Shown here: piece after piece, positions 20,315-33,234 of the stretch
Layout of the letters: each line of letters opens with the position of its first letter
How positions within the stretch are numbered: the stretch's first letter is position 1
Source of the DNA: Pseudomonadales bacterium
Lineage (GTDB): Bacteria > Pseudomonadota > Gammaproteobacteria > Pseudomonadales > Azotimanducaceae
Assembly (NCBI GenBank): GCA_019634925.1
Contig: JAHCAL010000005.1
Span: 1 to 64,000, forward strand
Direction: 5' to 3'
Length of the DNA: 64,000 nt
Program-made: the position numbers and the translations under genes
Notes under the pieces: model-generated
Seen by the model: the letters and a program-made list of their open reading frames with translations, nothing else
The model's database searches: none
Told to the model about the DNA's origin: nothing

Positions 20315-22606
20315 ATGCTCAGCAAAGATCTCGAACTGACCCTCAACGAAGCCTTTCGCGCGGCGAAGGCGAAGCGGCACGAGTTCATGACGGTCGAGCA
20401 TCTGCTGCTCGCCCTGCTCGACAACGCCGTCGCCCTCGACGTCCTGCGCAAGGTCGGCGCGGACGTGGAAAAGCTGCGCGGCGATCTCGGCGCGTTCATC
20501 GAGTCCACCACGCCGCTCATTCCGGCGGGCGACTCCGGTCGCGAAACTCAGCCCACGCTCGGCTTCCAGCGTGTCCTGCAGCGTGCCGTGTTCCACGTGC
20601 AGTCCTCCGGGCGCAAGGAAGTGACCGGCGCCAACGTGCTGGTCGCGATCTTCAGCGAGCAGGAAAGCCAGGCGGTGTTCTTCCTGAAGCAGCAGAACAT
20701 CGCGCGGATCGACGTGGTGAACTACATCGCCCACGGGATCTCGAAGGTGGGCGGCGAAGGTGAAGGCGCATCGTCCGGGCAGGAGCAGGACGAAGAGGCC
20801 GCGCAGGGCGAAGGTGCGGCGCAGAGCGCGCTCGAGTCGTTCGCGACCAATCTGAACGAGCAGGCGAAATCCGGCCGCATCGACCCCCTGGTCGGGCGCG
20901 ACCTGGAACTCGAGCGGGTGATCCAGGTGCTGTGCCGGCGCCGCAAGAACAACCCCCTGCTGGTCGGCGAATCCGGTGTCGGCAAGACCGCGATCGCGGA
21001 AGGGCTCGCCAAGCGTATCGTCGACGGCGAAGTGCCGGAGGTGATGGCGAAGAGCACGATCTATTCGCTCGATCTCGGGGCGCTGCTGGCCGGGACCAAG
21101 TACCGGGGCGATTTCGAGAAGCGCTTCAAGATGGTGCTGGGCGAGCTCAAGAAGAAGCCGGGCTCGATCCTGTTCATCGACGAGGTGCATACCATCATCG
21201 GTGCCGGTGCGGCGTCGGGCGGCGTCATGGACGCCTCCAACCTGCTGAAGCCGATGCTGACCTCGGGCGAGATCCGCTGCATGGGTTCGACGACCTACCA
21301 GGAATACCGCGGCATCTTCGACAAGGACCGCGCGCTGTCGCGGCGCTTCCAGAAAATCGACGTGGTGGAGCCGGACGTCGAGGACACCTACAAGATCCTG
21401 AAAGGGCTGAAGTCGCGCTTCGAGGACCACTACGGATTGCGCTACACCGACCGCGCTTTGCGGTCGGCGGCCGAACTCGCCAGCCGCTACATCACCGACC
21501 GGTTCATGCCCGACAAGGCCATCGACGTGATCGACGAGGCGGGCGCGGCACAGCAGCTGTTGGCACCGAGCAAACGCAAGAAGACCATCACGCCGCAGGA
21601 CGTCGAGCAGGTGGTCGCCAAGATCGCGCGGATTCCGTCGGCCCAGGTCACGAGCTCCGACAAGGAAGCCCTGCGCGATCTCGACCGCAAGCTCAAGATG
21701 GTCGTGTTCGGCCAGGACGAGGCGATCGACGCGCTGGCTTCGGCGATCAAGCTGTCCAGGGCCGGGCTCAAGTCGGGCGAGAAGCCGATCGGTTCGTTCC
21801 TGTTCGCCGGGCCGACCGGGGTCGGCAAGACCGAGGTCAGCCGCCAGCTCGCGAACATCATGGGCGTCGAGCTCCTGCGCTACGACATGTCGGAGTACAT
21901 GGAACGGCACACGGTCTCGCGGCTCATCGGTGCGCCGCCGGGATACATCGGTTTCGACCAGGGAGGCCTCTTGACCGAAGCGGTGAGCAAACACCCGCAC
22001 TGCGTGGTGCTGCTCGACGAGATCGAGAAGGCGCACCCGGAAGTGTTCAACCTTCTGCTGCAGGTGATGGACCACGGGACGCTAACCGACAACAACGGCC
22101 GGAAGGCGGATTTCCGCAACGTCGTGCTGATCATGACCACCAACGCGGGCGCGCAGGAGATGTCGCGTACCTCGATCGGGTTCGTGGAACAGGACCATGC
22201 GCCGGACGGGATGGAGGCGATCAAGCGCCTGTTCACGCCGGAATTCCGCAACCGGCTCGACGCGACGATCCAGTTCCAGCCGCTCGGGATGGAAGTGATC
22301 AAGACCGTGGTAGACAAGTTCCTCACGGAACTGCAGGCCCAGCTCGATGCGCGCAAGGTGCAACTCGAGGTGGACGAGGCGGCGCGCGAGTGGCTGGCCC
22401 GCGAAGGCTACGACGTGAAGATGGGCGCGCGGCCGATGCAGCGGCTGATCCAGGAGAAGATCAAGCGTTCGCTTGCCGAGGACGTGCTGTTCGGACCGCT
22501 GTCGAAGAACGGCGGCACGGTGTATGTCACGGTCGAGGACGGCGATCTCAGGGTGCGCTGCGAGTCCCGCGAAAACGCGGCGCCGGAGCTGGCTGCGGAG
22601 GACTGA
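20315..22606 (+). CDS. clpA: ATP-dependent Clp protease ATP-binding subunit ClpA
   Basis: A 763-residue AAA+ unfoldase that feeds ClpP. N-domain about 1-145 ([24 protein letters not shown]). D1: Walker [16 protein letters not shown], Walker [13 protein letters not shown]2: Walker [16 protein letters not shown], Walker [15 protein letters not shown]. The acidic linker [21 protein letters not shown] near residue 150 is typical. Cotranscribed with clpS. clpP is elsewhere. Confidence 0.97.
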   Translation: MLSKDLELTLNEAFRAAKAKRHEFMTVEHLLLALLDNAVALDVLRKVGADVEKLRGDLGAFIESTTPLIPAGDSGRETQPTLGFQRVLQRAVFHVQSSGRKEVTGANVLVAIFSEQESQAVFFLKQQNIARIDVVNYIAHGISKVGGEGEGASSGQEQDEEAAQGEGAAQSALESFATNLNEQAKSGRIDPLVGRDLELERVIQVLCRRRKNNPLLVGESGVGKTAIAEGLAKRIVDGEVPEVMAKSTIYSLDLGALLAGTKYRGDFEKRFKMVLGELKKKPGSILFIDEVHTIIGAGAASGGVMDASNLLKPMLTSGEIRCMGSTTYQEYRGIFDKDRALSRRFQKIDVVEPDVEDTYKILKGLKSRFEDHYGLRYTDRALRSAAELASRYITDRFMPDKAIDVIDEAGAAQQLLAPSKRKKTITPQDVEQVVAKIARIPSAQVTSSDKEALRDLDRKLKMVVFGQDEAIDALASAIKLSRAGLKSGEKPIGSFLFAGPTGVGKTEVSRQLANIMGVELLRYDMSEYMERHTVSRLIGAPPGYIGFDQGGLLTEAVSKHPHCVVLLDEIEKAHPEVFNLLLQVMDHGTLTDNNGRKADFRNVVLIMTTNAGAQEMSRTSIGFVEQDHAPDGMEAIKRLFTPEFRNRLDATIQFQPLGMEVIKTVVDKFLTELQAQLDARKVQLEVDEAAREWLAREGYDVKMGARPMQRLIQEKIKRSLAEDVLFGPLSKNGGTVYVTVEDGDLRVRCESRENAAPELAAED

Positions 22607-22611
22607 GCGTG

Positions 22612-22634
22612 CGGTCCGCGCTGCGCGCGGACCG
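22612..22634. terminator. Bidirectional hairpin between clpA and infA
   Basis: CGGTCCGCG and CGCGGACCG pair perfectly over 9 bases with a CTGCG loop, between the convergent stops of clpA and infA. No T-run on either side. Confidence 0.6.
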
Positions 22635-22640
22635 GGCGAA

Positions 22641-22856
22641 TCACTTGCGGAAGGTGATCCGGCCCTTGGTGAGATCGTAGGGGGTCAGTTCGACCTTGAC
22701 CTTGTCGCCGGTCAGGATGCGGATGTAGTGCTTGCGCATCTTCCCCGAGATGTGCGCGGTCACGATATGACCGTTGTCCAGCTGGACGCGGAACATGGTG
22801 TTCGGCAGGGTGTCGATCACCGTGCCTTCCATCTCTATCTGTTCTTCTTTCGGCAT
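22641..22856 (-). CDS. infA: Translation initiation factor IF-1
   Basis: 71 residues, one S1-type OB fold: [19 protein letters not shown], then [27 protein letters not shown]. It binds the 30S A site at initiation. The gene follows bpt and aat on the same strand and is convergent with clpA, as in E. coli. The 151-base gap from bpt is filled mainly by palindrome PAL3, so infA may rely on its own promoter or be read through the hairpin. Confidence 0.97.
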   Translation of the reverse strand: MPKEEQIEMEGTVIDTLPNTMFRVQLDNGHIVTAHISGKMRKHYIRILTGDKVKVELTPYDLTKGRITFRK

Positions 22857-22916
22857 ACCGCTCCGGCCTGAATTGGCGCGGGCGGCATTCTGCCCCATGC
22901 CCCCGCCGATGACAAA

Positions 22917-23039
22917 TGGGGTCGGAGTCAAAATTGGGGTCGGAGTAAAATCCCATCCCTCCCTGGCACCGGGCGCTGGTCGCCCGGTGCCAGGGAGGGA
23001 TGGGATTTTACTCCGACCCCAATTTTGACTCCGACCCCA
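22917..23039. repeat. Long palindromic element PAL3, nested double form
   Basis: Perfect 59-base arms (22917-22975 and 22981-23039) around CTGGT. Each arm holds two copies of the end sequence: TGGGGTCGGAGTCAAAAT, then TGGGGTCGGAGTAAAAT. So it looks like one element inside another. The extra flank GGGACAG is on the right, so it is inverted relative to PAL1, PAL2 and PAL4. The right arm encodes the last residues and stop of bpt. Confidence 0.96.
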
Positions 23040-23751
23040 ACTGTCCCACCCGTCGCCACGCGCCATTCGTGAAAAGTTCGATCGGCCGGTAGTCGATCTT
23101 GTAGCGCATCTTCTCGCAGTCGCGGATCCAGTAGCCGAGGTAGAGGTAGGGCAGGCCCAGCCGCTGTGCCAGCGCGATCTGGTGCAGGATGCTGAACACG
23201 CCGAGCCCGCGGTCCGTCTCCTCCGGCTCGAAATACGTGTACACGGCCGAGAGCCCGTGCGGCAGCCGGTCGGTGACCGCCGTCGCGACCAGCCGGTCCC
23301 CGGCATAGCTGCTGACGAACAGCGTGTCGCACCACTGTGCGAGCAGGAACGAGCGGAACTGCTCCACGCTGGGCGGATACATGTCGCCGTCGCGATGCCG
23401 CCCGGCGATGTAGCGCGCGTAGAGTTCGTACTGGCGCCGATCGAACCCGGCCGGCTCGACGCGCACGTCCAGATCGCGGTTCGCCGCCGCGACCCGCCGC
23501 TGGCTGCGCCGCGGGGCGAAATCGGCCACCGGGATCCGGGTCGGCACACATGCCTGGCAGGTCTGGCAGTGCGGGCGGTACAGGTGTCCGCCGCTGCGCC
23601 GGAAGCCCTGGTTGCTGAGCGCCTGGTAGAGCGCCGCGGTGACCGTGTCGCGCGGGTCCAGGAACAGGGTGCGCGCCTCGCGCCCGGCCAGGTAGCTGCA
23701 GGCATGGCCCGGCGTCATGTAGAACTGCCGTTTGCCGAGCTCCTCCTGCAT
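23008..23751 (-). CDS. bpt: Aspartate/glutamate leucyltransferase Bpt (ATE1-like), tail encoded by PAL3
   Basis: 247 residues; adds Leu from Leu-tRNA to N-terminal Asp or Glu, making N-degrons for ClpS/ClpAP. N-terminal Cys motifs: HACSYL and [13 protein letters not shown]-terminal ATE fold: [29 protein letters not shown] 23751 has GGAG seven bases before it and lies 4 bases after the aat stop; 23781 would overlap aat. Oddity: the last ten residues ([10 protein letters not shown]) and stop come from PAL3. The functional partners clpS, clpA and aat are all within 4 kb. Confidence 0.93.
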   Translation of the reverse strand: MQEELGKRQFYMTPGHACSYLAGREARTLFLDPRDTVTAALYQALSNQGFRRSGGHLYRPHCQTCQACVPTRIPVADFAPRRSQRRVAAANRDLDVRVEPAGFDRRQYELYARYIAGRHRDGDMYPPSVEQFRSFLLAQWCDTLFVSSYAGDRLVATAVTDRLPHGLSAVYTYFEPEETDRGLGVFSILHQIALAQRLGLPYLYLGYWIRDCEKMRYKIDYRPIELFTNGAWRRVGQLGSESKLGSE

Positions 23752-23755
23752 GCCG

Positions 23756-24493
23756 TCACTCCGTCCCTGCCAGGTCCGCATCGAGCTGCCAGTGCCCGCG
23801 CCGGGTCCGTGTCATGTCGTTGCGGCGCACGTAGTCGAGGAACCGCACGCGGCGCATCTCGCGCACACCGAGCCTGCCGAGGTGCGGATTCATCACCTGG
23901 CAGTCTATCAGCTCGAACGACCAGCGCTCGACCTGGCGCGCCAGCACGTACAGGGCGATCTTCGACGCATCCCGCGCGCGCGTGAACGCGCCGGTGAACA
24001 TGCTCTCGCCGAAGAACAGCCCGCCGAGCGACACCCCGTACAGCCCGCCGGCCAACTCATCCCCATCCCATACCTCCACCGAATGCGCGTAGCCCGCTTC
24101 GTGCAGCGCGAGGTAGGCACGCTGCATCGCCGGTGTGATCCAGGTGCCCGACACCCCGCCGTCGCGCGCCGGGCGCGGTGCCGCACAACCCGCCACGACC
24201 TCGGCGAACGCCGTGTCGAAGCTCAGCCGAAAACCCCCGTTGCGGATCCGCTTGGCGAGGCTCCGGTGCACCGTGAGCGCCCCGGGCAGCAGCACGGCGC
24301 GCGGGTCCGGCGACCACCACAGGATCGGCTCGCGATCGTCGTTGAACCAGGGAAAGATGCCGCGCCGGTAGGCCGCCAGCAGCCAGTCGGTGGTGAGTCC
24401 GCCGCCTGCCGCGAGCAGGCCGTTCGGTTCGTCGAGCGCGGATTCCGGTGGCGGAAACCGGATCGGGTGCGGCGGCAGGAGCGGGATGGCCAA
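23756..24493 (-). CDS. aat: Leucyl/phenylalanyl-tRNA-protein transferase
   Basis: 245 residues; attaches Leu or Phe to N-terminal Lys or Arg, marking proteins for ClpS. Family signatures: FPPPESALDEPNGLLAAGG, YRRGIFPWFNDDREPILWWSPDPRAVL, SVEVWDGDELAGGLYGVSLGG and FFGESMF. Heads aat-bpt-infA, matching the E. coli infA-aat neighbourhood. Confidence 0.96.
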   Translation of the reverse strand: MAIPLLPPHPIRFPPPESALDEPNGLLAAGGGLTTDWLLAAYRRGIFPWFNDDREPILWWSPDPRAVLLPGALTVHRSLAKRIRNGGFRLSFDTAFAEVVAGCAAPRPARDGGVSGTWITPAMQRAYLALHEAGYAHSVEVWDGDELAGGLYGVSLGGLFFGESMFTGAFTRARDASKIALYVLARQVERWSFELIDCQVMNPHLGRLGVREMRRVRFLDYVRRNDMTRTRRGHWQLDADLAGTE

Positions 24494-24548
24494 TCCGGTG
24501 GGTCCGATGCCCGCGGCGCGTCAGCGGCCGCGCGCCCTCATGCTGCGC

Positions 24549-24863
24549 TCATCCCGCCCGCCGCGCGGCGAGGATCTCGCGAAAGGGCGCGCCGTGCCGG
24601 TGATCGGCGATCGTCTCGGCAAGGGTCTGGCCGAGCCGGCCGCGGGCCTCGAGATCGCGTCCGGCTGCCACGAACATGTCCACGAACACGGCGAAGTCGT
24701 CCGGTCGCATGCTGCGATAGGCGTAGAGCAGGGCGCTGTAGTCGGGGTCTTCGTCCGCGCCGAGCGGCGCCTTGTCGAGGAATCCGCGAATGCGCGCCTC
24801 GTCCCAGACTTCGTCGGTGATCTGCTTCTTGTCGGGTCGCACGGTGTCGGTCCTCGTCCGCAT
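24549..24863 (-). CDS. PA4642-family protein
   Basis: 104 residues. KKQITDEVWDEARIRGFLDKAP at the N-terminus and YRSMRPDDFAVFVDMFVAAGRDLEARGRLGQTL in the middle match the small PA4642-type family of gammaproteobacteria. No enzymatic motif and no membrane segment. Function unknown. It lies 55 bases before aat on the same strand, so it may be the first gene of that operon. It is divergent from ftsK. Confidence 0.75.
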   Translation of the reverse strand: MRTRTDTVRPDKKQITDEVWDEARIRGFLDKAPLGADEDPDYSALLYAYRSMRPDDFAVFVDMFVAAGRDLEARGRLGQTLAETIADHRHGAPFREILAARRAG

Positions 24864-24991
24864 ACGTCGTTCAGTCGATCGGCCAATGGGCAGCAGGCCG
24901 CAACGGCGGCAGATGATAGCGCCGCCCGGCCGGAGTGCCCATAGCCGGTGCCGATTCGGCTAGAATCCGTATCTGAGCAGAGGAGACAGCC

Positions 24992-27239
<2,248 letters not shown>

Positions 27240-27247
<8 letters not shown>

Positions 27248-27965
27248 GCGTCGCGCCGTCCATCTCTGGCTGACCGCGGCAGGCCTTGCGGTGCTGCTCG
27301 TGCAGGCCGCGCCGGCGCTCGCCCAACCCACCGCGCTGCCGGCGCTCGCCCCGGGCAGCGCCTACGGCTCCGAGGCCGACCGGGAAGCGCTGGCGAAGCG
27401 CCTCGCCGCACTCGCCGTCTACGCCGCCGACTTCACCCAGTCCGTGCACGGTGCACGCGGCGAAGTTCTAGAAGTATCAGAAGGTTACGTTCGACTTCAG
27501 CGACCGTCTTTCAAGTGGGTGGTGCTCGACCCGTACCCGCAGACCATCGTCACCGAAGGCGACCGGCTGAAGCTCTACGACCCCGATCTCGAACAGCTGA
27601 CCATCCGTCCGCTTTCGGACGCCCTGGAGGACACCCCGGTGTCGCTCCTGACCCGCGACGACGTCGCGATCGGCGAGGCGTTCGTCGTCACCCGCATCGC
27701 CGATGCGGAGGGCGAGTCGTATCTCATCGACCCGCGCTCGCCGGACACGCTCTACCGGCAGATCCAGCTGCACTTTGGTCCGGTGGTAGGGGGTACCGGC
27801 GCCGGGGCCGCAGACCAGCCGTGGCTCCTGATCGGGCTCGACATCCTGGACCACCTCGGCCAGCGCACCGAGATCCGTTTCGAGCCGGACCGCACGGTCG
27901 CGGCCATCGCGGCCAGCGAGTTCGCGCTGGACGTGCCGCCGGACACCGATGTCATCGGCGGATGA
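27240..27965 (+). CDS. lolA: Outer-membrane lipoprotein carrier protein LolA
   Basis: 241 residues from GTG 27240, which overlaps the ftsK end. The signal peptide has [20 protein letters not shown], cut about residue 28. The mature part carries [34 protein letters not shown], the LolA core, and [14 protein letters not shown]. It shuttles lipoproteins from LolCDE to LolB across the periplasm. The GTG start was chosen because an earlier start would remove the Arg-containing n-region from the start of the signal peptide. Order ftsK-lolA-rarA-serS is as in E. coli. Confidence 0.94.
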
Positions 27966-29271
27966 AACGGACCTCGACGGCGCGCCGCTCGCGGAGCGCC
28001 TGCGCCCGCTGACGCTCGCCGACGTGGTCGGCCAGCGCCACCTGCTCGGCCCGGGCATGCCGCTCGCCCGGGTGGTGGAAACCGGCCGACTGCACTCCAT
28101 GCTGCTCTGGGGCCCGCCGGGCACCGGCAAGACCACCCTCGCGCGGCTGCTCGCGGCGGCCTCCGGCGCGCGCTGGTCGAGCATTTCGGCGGTGCTGGCC
28201 GGGGTGAAGGAGGTCCGCGCCGCGGTGGCCGAGGCCGAGGCGGCGCGTGCGGCCGGTGCGCGCACCGTGCTGTTCGTCGACGAGGTGCACCGGTTCAACA
28301 AGGCCCAGCAGGACGCCTTCCTGCCGCACGTCGAGCGCGGCACCATCACCCTGGTCGGCGCCACCACCGAGAATCCGTCGTTCGAGGTGAATGCGGCACT
28401 GCTCTCCCGCGCCCGCGTCTACGTGCTGAAGCCACTCGCGGCCGACGAACTCGGGACCCTGGTCGACCGCGCGCTGGCGGCGCTGCCCGGCATCGCGCTC
28501 ACCGATGATGCGCGCGCGCTCCTGATCGACCTCGCCGACGGCGACGGGCGGCGCCTGCTCAACCTGCTCGAAGTGGTCGCCCAGCTGGCCGAGGCCGGCG
28601 TGGCCGACGAAGCGGCCGTGATGACCGCGGCGGGTACGCGTTACCGGCGTTTCGACAAGGGCGGCGACCTCTTCTACGACCAGATCTCGGCCCTGCACAA
28701 GGCGGTGCGCGGCAGCGACCCAGATGCCGCCCTGTACTGGCTCGTGCGCATGCTGGACGGCGGCTGCGATCCGCTCTACGTGGCACGGCGCATGCTGCGC
28801 ATGGCGAGCGAGGATGTCGGCAACGCCGATCCGCGCGCGTTGCAGCTGGCACTCGCCGCCTGGGAGACCTACGAGCGGCTCGGTTCGCCGGAAGGCGAAC
28901 TCGCCCTGGCGCAGACCGTGCTGTACCTTGCCAGCGTGCCGAAGAGCAACGCCGCCTACGTCGCCTGGAACAACGCCCGCGCCCACGTCGCTGCGACGGC
29001 GAGCCACCCGGTGCCCCTGCACCTGCGCAACGCGCCGACTCGCCTCATGAAGGACCTCGGCCACGGCGCCGGCTACCGCTACGCGCACGACGAAGGCGGC
29101 TACGCGGCGGGCGAACGCTACTGGCCGGACGAACTCGCGCCGGAGCATTACTACACGCCGGTGGACCGCGGGCTCGAGACCAAGATCCGCGCCCGGCTCG
29201 CGCGCCTGCGGGCCCTCGACGCGGCGGCGCAGGCGGGTTCCGCCGACCCTGCCCGGGAGAGGGCGCCGTGA
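27949..29271 (+). CDS. rarA: Replication-associated recombination protein RarA (MgsA)
   Basis: 440 residues, an AAA+ clamp-loader-like ATPase. Walker [16 protein letters not shown], Walker [17 protein letters not shown], sensor 1 [12 protein letters not shown]. The C-terminal tetramerisation region contains [12 protein letters not shown] and [14 protein letters not shown]. It acts at stalled forks with SSB. Overlaps lolA by 17 bases and crcB by 4. Confidence 0.96.
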   Translation: MSSADETDLDGAPLAERLRPLTLADVVGQRHLLGPGMPLARVVETGRLHSMLLWGPPGTGKTTLARLLAAASGARWSSISAVLAGVKEVRAAVAEAEAARAAGARTVLFVDEVHRFNKAQQDAFLPHVERGTITLVGATTENPSFEVNAALLSRARVYVLKPLAADELGTLVDRALAALPGIALTDDARALLIDLADGDGRRLLNLLEVVAQLAEAGVADEAAVMTAAGTRYRRFDKGGDLFYDQISALHKAVRGSDPDAALYWLVRMLDGGCDPLYVARRMLRMASEDVGNADPRALQLALAAWETYERLGSPEGELALAQTVLYLASVPKSNAAYVAWNNARAHVAATASHPVPLHLRNAPTRLMKDLGHGAGYRYAHDEGGYAAGERYWPDELAPEHYYTPVDRGLETKIRARLARLRALDAAAQAGSADPARERAP

Positions 29272-29657
29272 CCACTATGCTCCCCATGACGGCGGCCGCC
29301 GCGCTCCTGGTCGCGCTCGGCGGCGCCTGCGGCGCGCTCGCGCGGTTCGGCATCGCGACGTGGTTCGCCACCCCCGGCCGGTTCCCCTGGGCGACACTGT
29401 TCATTAACATCGCCGGCTCGTTCGCCATCGGACTCCTGTGGGGCGTCTGCCAGCAGCAGGCCTGGTTCGAGCAGTGGGGCCGCTACCTGCTGGTGACCGG
29501 CCTGCTCGGCGGCTTCACGACCTTCTCGGCGTTCTCGCTCGAGACCGTGGCGCTGATCGATGCCGGCCGCTACCTGCCGGCAGGCGCGTACGTACTGTCG
29601 AGCGCCCTGGTCTGCGTGGCGGCCGCCTGGCTCGGACTGCGGCTCGCCGGTTACTGA
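29268..29657 (+). CDS. crcB: Fluoride channel CrcB (Fluc)
   Basis: 129 residues with four membrane helices. Motifs: GGACGALARFGI, the central ATLFINIAGSFAIG and GGFTTFSAFSLE with the Phe-box residues. The dual-topology dimer exports fluoride. GTG 29268 overlaps the rarA stop; ATG 29277 is possible. No fluoride riboswitch precedes it, since it starts inside rarA. Confidence 0.94.
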   Translation: MTTMLPMTAAAALLVALGGACGALARFGIATWFATPGRFPWATLFINIAGSFAIGLLWGVCQQQAWFEQWGRYLLVTGLLGGFTTFSAFSLETVALIDAGRYLPAGAYVLSSALVCVAAAWLGLRLAGY

Positions 29658-29672
29658 TTCTTCGAGGTTTAC

Positions 29673-30956
29673 ATGCTGGATATCAGGGTGTTGCGGCAGG
29701 ATCCCGAAGCGGTCGCCGCCGAACTCGCGCGCAAGCACTTCGTGCTCGACCTCGAGGCGTTCCGCGCACTCGAGGCGGAGCGCCGGCAGCTGCAGGAGGA
29801 AACCGAGCGACTGCAGAACGCGCGCAACGTCGCCTCCAAGGCGATCGGCCAGGCCAAGGCACGGGGCGAGGACACCGCGCCGCTGGTCGCCGAGGTCGGT
29901 GATCTCGGCGACCGGCTCGACGCGGTGAAAGCCCGGTTCACGGAATCCCAGGTGCGCTACCAGGCGTTCCTGGCCGCGATCCCGAACGCGCCCGACCCCG
30001 CGGTGCCCGCCGGTCGCGACGAGCGCGAGAACCAGGAACTGCGGCGCTGGGGCACGTTGCCGTCGTTCAACTTCGAACCGCTCGACCACGTGGCACTCGC
30101 CGGCGGCGAAGCCATGGACTTCGAACGCGCCACCCGGCTCACCGGCAGCCGGTTCGTGGTGCTGCGCGGCGAACTCGCCCAGCTGCACCGCGCGCTGACC
30201 CAGTTCATGCTCGACACCCACGTGCGCGAGCACGGCTACCAGGAGGTATACGTCCCGTACATCGTGAACGCCGACTCGCTGTACGGTACCGGCCAGCTGC
30301 CGAAGTTCGCCGACGACCAGTTCCGGCTCGCCGTGGACGAGGCCTACTACCTGATCCCGACCGCCGAGGTGCCGGTCACCAACCTGTACCGCGACGAGAT
30401 CATCCCGGCCGACCGGCTGCCGATCCGCCACGTCTGCCACACGCCGTGTTTCCGCCGCGAGGCCGGCAGCTACGGCCGCGACACGCGCGGCATGATCCGC
30501 CAGCACCAGTTCGAGAAGGTGGAACTGGTGCAGCTGGTCAGGCCGGAGGACTCGACCGATGCGCTCGCCGCGCTGACCGGGCACGCCGAGGCGATCCTGA
30601 AGAAACTCGAGCTCCCGTACCGGGCCGTCGCGCTGTGCGGCGGCGACCTCGGCTTCGCCGCGGCCATGACCATCGACCTCGAGGTCTGGCTGCCGGGGCA
30701 GCAGGCGTACCGCGAGATCTCCTCGTGCAGCAATTTCCGCGACTTCCAGGCGCGCCGCCTGCAGGCCCGTTACCGGCACCCGGATACCGGCAAGCCGGAG
30801 CTGGTGCACACCCTGAACGGCTCCGGGCTCGCGGTCGGCCGTACGCTGGTCGCGATCCTCGAGAACTTCCAGGACGGCGACCGCCACGTGCACGTACCGG
30901 ACGTGCTGCGCCCGTACCTCGGTGGCATCGGCCGGCTCGAGCTCGGGCGCGCCTGA
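29673..30956 (+). CDS. serS: Seryl-tRNA synthetase
   Basis: 427 residues. The N-terminal coiled-coil arm (residues about 25-105) binds the long variable arm of tRNA-Ser. The class II catalytic core has motif 2 [27 protein letters not shown] and motif 3 near [17 protein letters not shown]. Follows crcB by 15 bases. Its stop lies in the first unit of a 15-base tandem repeat leading into cysG. Confidence 0.97.
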   Translation: MLDIRVLRQDPEAVAAELARKHFVLDLEAFRALEAERRQLQEETERLQNARNVASKAIGQAKARGEDTAPLVAEVGDLGDRLDAVKARFTESQVRYQAFLAAIPNAPDPAVPAGRDERENQELRRWGTLPSFNFEPLDHVALAGGEAMDFERATRLTGSRFVVLRGELAQLHRALTQFMLDTHVREHGYQEVYVPYIVNADSLYGTGQLPKFADDQFRLAVDEAYYLIPTAEVPVTNLYRDEIIPADRLPIRHVCHTPCFRREAGSYGRDTRGMIRQHQFEKVELVQLVRPEDSTDALAALTGHAEAILKKLELPYRAVALCGGDLGFAAAMTIDLEVWLPGQQAYREISSCSNFRDFQARRLQARYRHPDTGKPELVHTLNGSGLAVGRTLVAILENFQDGDRHVHVPDVLRPYLGGIGRLELGRA

Positions 30957-30999
30957 CAGGGCCGCGAACGACAGGGCCGCGAACGACAGAGCCGCGAAA
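30955..30999 (+). repeat. 15-base tandem array between serS and cysG
   Basis: GACAGGGCCGCGAAC repeated twice exactly and a third time with two changes, filling the whole gap from the serS stop to one base before the cysG ATG. It leaves cysG without a clear ribosome binding site. Confidence 0.92.
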
Positions 31000-31000
31000 G

Positions 31001-32398
31001 ATGGACTACCTGCCGCTGTTCCTCGACCTCAACGACCGGCCGTGCCTGGTGGTCGGGGGCGGCGAGGTGGCAGCGCGCAAGCTCGAGCTGCTGCTGGCGG
31101 CGGGTGCGCGCATCGAGATCGTTGCGCCGGTGCTCGGGGCGCATACCCGGCGGCTGGTGGATGATCACGGCATTCCCGTGCAATCGCGGGTATTCGCGGC
31201 GAGCGACCTCGACGGCCGCGTGCTCGTGATCGCCGCGACCGACGATCCGGCGGTCAACCGGCAGGTATTCGAACTCGGCACGGCGCGCAACATGCTGGTC
31301 AACAGCGTGGACCAGCCGGCGATTTCCAACGTGATTTTTCCGGCGATCGTCGACCGCTCGCCGGTGATCGTCGCGGTGTCGACCGGCGGGCGTTCGCCGA
31401 CGCTCGCGCGCACGGTGCGCGGCTGGCTCGAGGCGCGATTGCCTGCGCGGCTCGGCGCGCTCGCGGACTTCATCGGCGCGCGGCGCCGCGCGGTCCAGCA
31501 GGCGCTGCCCGACGTGCCCGCGCGGCAACGGCTCTGGGAAGCGTTCCTGCGCGGGCCGGGTGCGGAACAGGTCTATCGCGGCGATGTGGACGCGGCCGCG
31601 GTCGCGTTCGATGCGCTGCTTGGCGGGGCGGCGAGGGCGTCTGCGGACGGCGTGGAAAGGCGGCCGGACCAGGGCCAGGGCACGGTCGCGCTGATCGGCG
31701 CCGGCCCGGGGGACCCAGAACTGCTGACCCTGAAGGCGCTGCGCCTGCTGCAGTCCGCCGACGTCGTGCTGTACGACAACCTGGTGGACCGGCGCATTCT
31801 CGATTACGCACGCCGCGACGCGGAACGCGTGTATGTCGGCAAGCAGCGCAGCGATCACGGCGTCGGCCAGGACGGCATCCATCGACTGCTGGTCGAGCAC
31901 GCGCGCGCGGGGCAGAGCGTCGTGCGCCTGAAAGGCGGTGACCCCTACATTTTCGGCCGCGGCGGCGAGGAGGTCGAGGCGCTGGCCGAAGCGGGCCTCG
32001 ACTGCGTCGTGGTGCCGGGCATCACGGCAGCGCTCGGTGCGGCGAGTTATGCCGGCATCCCGCTCACTCATCGGGAACTCGCGCAGTCGGTGCGGTTCGT
32101 CACCGGCCATCGCGCCGAGGATCGCGTGAACCTCGACTGGCCGGAGCTCGCCAAACCCGGCCAGACGCTGGTGATCTACATGGGTCGTGGCGGGCTTGCC
32201 GAGATCCTCGCGCGATTGGTGGAACACGGCATGCGGCCCGACATGCCGGCGGCGCTGGTCGCCAATGCGACGCTCGAGGATCAGCGGGTGGTGCAGGGGA
32301 CGGTCAGCGATCTCGCCGAGCGGGTGGTCGCGGCCGGGGTGACCGGCCCGACCATCACGCTGGTGGGGGAAGTCGTGGGGTTGCGGCGCCCGGGGTGA
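31001..32398 (+). CDS. cysG: Siroheme synthase CysG (multifunctional)
   Basis: 465 residues. N-terminal Met8p-like domain about 1-210 (LVVGGGEVAARKLELLL, NAD site; STGGRSPTLARTVR holds the Ser phosphorylated in Salmonella CysG), giving dehydrogenase and ferrochelatase activity. C-terminal uroporphyrinogen III methyltransferase about 220-465 (GAGPGDPELLTLKALRLLQSAD, LKGGDPYIFGRGGEE, VPGITAALGAASYAGIPLTHR). Makes siroheme for sulfite or nitrite reductase. Confidence 0.96.
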   Translation: MDYLPLFLDLNDRPCLVVGGGEVAARKLELLLAAGARIEIVAPVLGAHTRRLVDDHGIPVQSRVFAASDLDGRVLVIAATDDPAVNRQVFELGTARNMLVNSVDQPAISNVIFPAIVDRSPVIVAVSTGGRSPTLARTVRGWLEARLPARLGALADFIGARRRAVQQALPDVPARQRLWEAFLRGPGAEQVYRGDVDAAAVAFDALLGGAARASADGVERRPDQGQGTVALIGAGPGDPELLTLKALRLLQSADVVLYDNLVDRRILDYARRDAERVYVGKQRSDHGVGQDGIHRLLVEHARAGQSVVRLKGGDPYIFGRGGEEVEALAEAGLDCVVVPGITAALGAASYAGIPLTHRELAQSVRFVTGHRAEDRVNLDWPELAKPGQTLVIYMGRGGLAEILARLVEHGMRPDMPAALVANATLEDQRVVQGTVSDLAERVVAAGVTGPTITLVGEVVGLRRPG

Positions 32399-32440
32399 GT
32401 TGCCTGGCCCGCGCGGGACGCCGCAGGGTCGGCCGGCGCG

Positions 32441-33208
32441 TCAGTCAGGCAGGCCGTCCAGAAACGCCCGCAGTTCCGCCTGGAACCGCGCCGGCTGGTC
32501 CACGTTCGGCATGTGCCCCGCGTCCGGCAGCACCACCCGGCGGCTGCCGGGGATGCGCTTTTCCATGTACTCGCTCGCGCCGATGAACGGCTTGTCGTCG
32601 GCGCCGACCACGATCAGCGTCGGCACGCGGATGTTCGGCAGATCCTCCATGACCAGGCCGTCGTGCTGAGCCAGGATGCCGCGGGCCGCGAGGGCGAGAC
32701 CGCGTGCGCTGGTATGCCGCCCGCCGTGGCCCGGCGCACCCTCGAGGCCCGCGAGGCCGTGCTGCTCGAACTGGCGGGCGCGTTCCTCGGCCTGTGCGTT
32801 CCACCCCGCGCGGGCCTCCGGATTCCGGTAACCGGGGCCGGTACCGACCAGCACGAGCGCGCGCACGCGCTCGGGATGCTCCACGTGGAACGACAGCGAC
32901 AGGTAGCCGCCGAGCGAGTGGCCCATCAGCACCGCACGCGGCGCGCCGAGCTCGTCGAGCAGTGCGTTCATGTCGCCGAGCGCGAGCGCCTTGCTGTACG
33001 CGGCCGGATCGTCCGGCGAGGCGGAGTACCCGTGGCCGCGGATGTCCCAGGCAGCAACCCTATAGCCGTCCGCGAGCGCGGCGGCGTCGGCCTGCCACAT
33101 GGCGCCGGTCAGGCTGTAGCCGTGGGTGCAGAGCACCAGCGGAGCGTCCTTGGCGGTACCGGTCACGTCGTAATGGATCGCGACGCCGGCTCGATCGATG
33201 TAAGGCAT
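32441..33208 (-). CDS. Alpha/beta hydrolase
   Basis: 255 residues. Nucleophile elbow GHSLGGYLSL, oxyanion region CTHGYSLTG, catalytic His in DAGHMPNVDQP, Asp probably in VVGADDKPF. It resembles 3-oxoadipate enol-lactonase/esterase-type enzymes; substrate not predictable. ATG 33208 is preceded by GGAGG. PAL4 separates it from the SMP-30 gene upstream on the same strand, and a continuous frame running through both genes and PAL4 is a coincidence. Confidence 0.88.
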   Translation of the reverse strand: MPYIDRAGVAIHYDVTGTAKDAPLVLCTHGYSLTGAMWQADAAALADGYRVAAWDIRGHGYSASPDDPAAYSKALALGDMNALLDELGAPRAVLMGHSLGGYLSLSFHVEHPERVRALVLVGTGPGYRNPEARAGWNAQAEERARQFEQHGLAGLEGAPGHGGRHTSARGLALAARGILAQHDGLVMEDLPNIRVPTLIVVGADDKPFIGASEYMEKRIPGSRRVVLPDAGHMPNVDQPARFQAELRAFLDGLPD

Positions 33209-33234
33209 GAACAGGCCTCCGGGGGATGGGACAG

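Noticed and set aside
22641..23705. 354-residue minus-strand ORF joining bpt in another frame to infA
   Set aside because: Only its last 71 codons (IF-1 from ATG 22856) are real; the rest is a shadow of bpt and PAL3.
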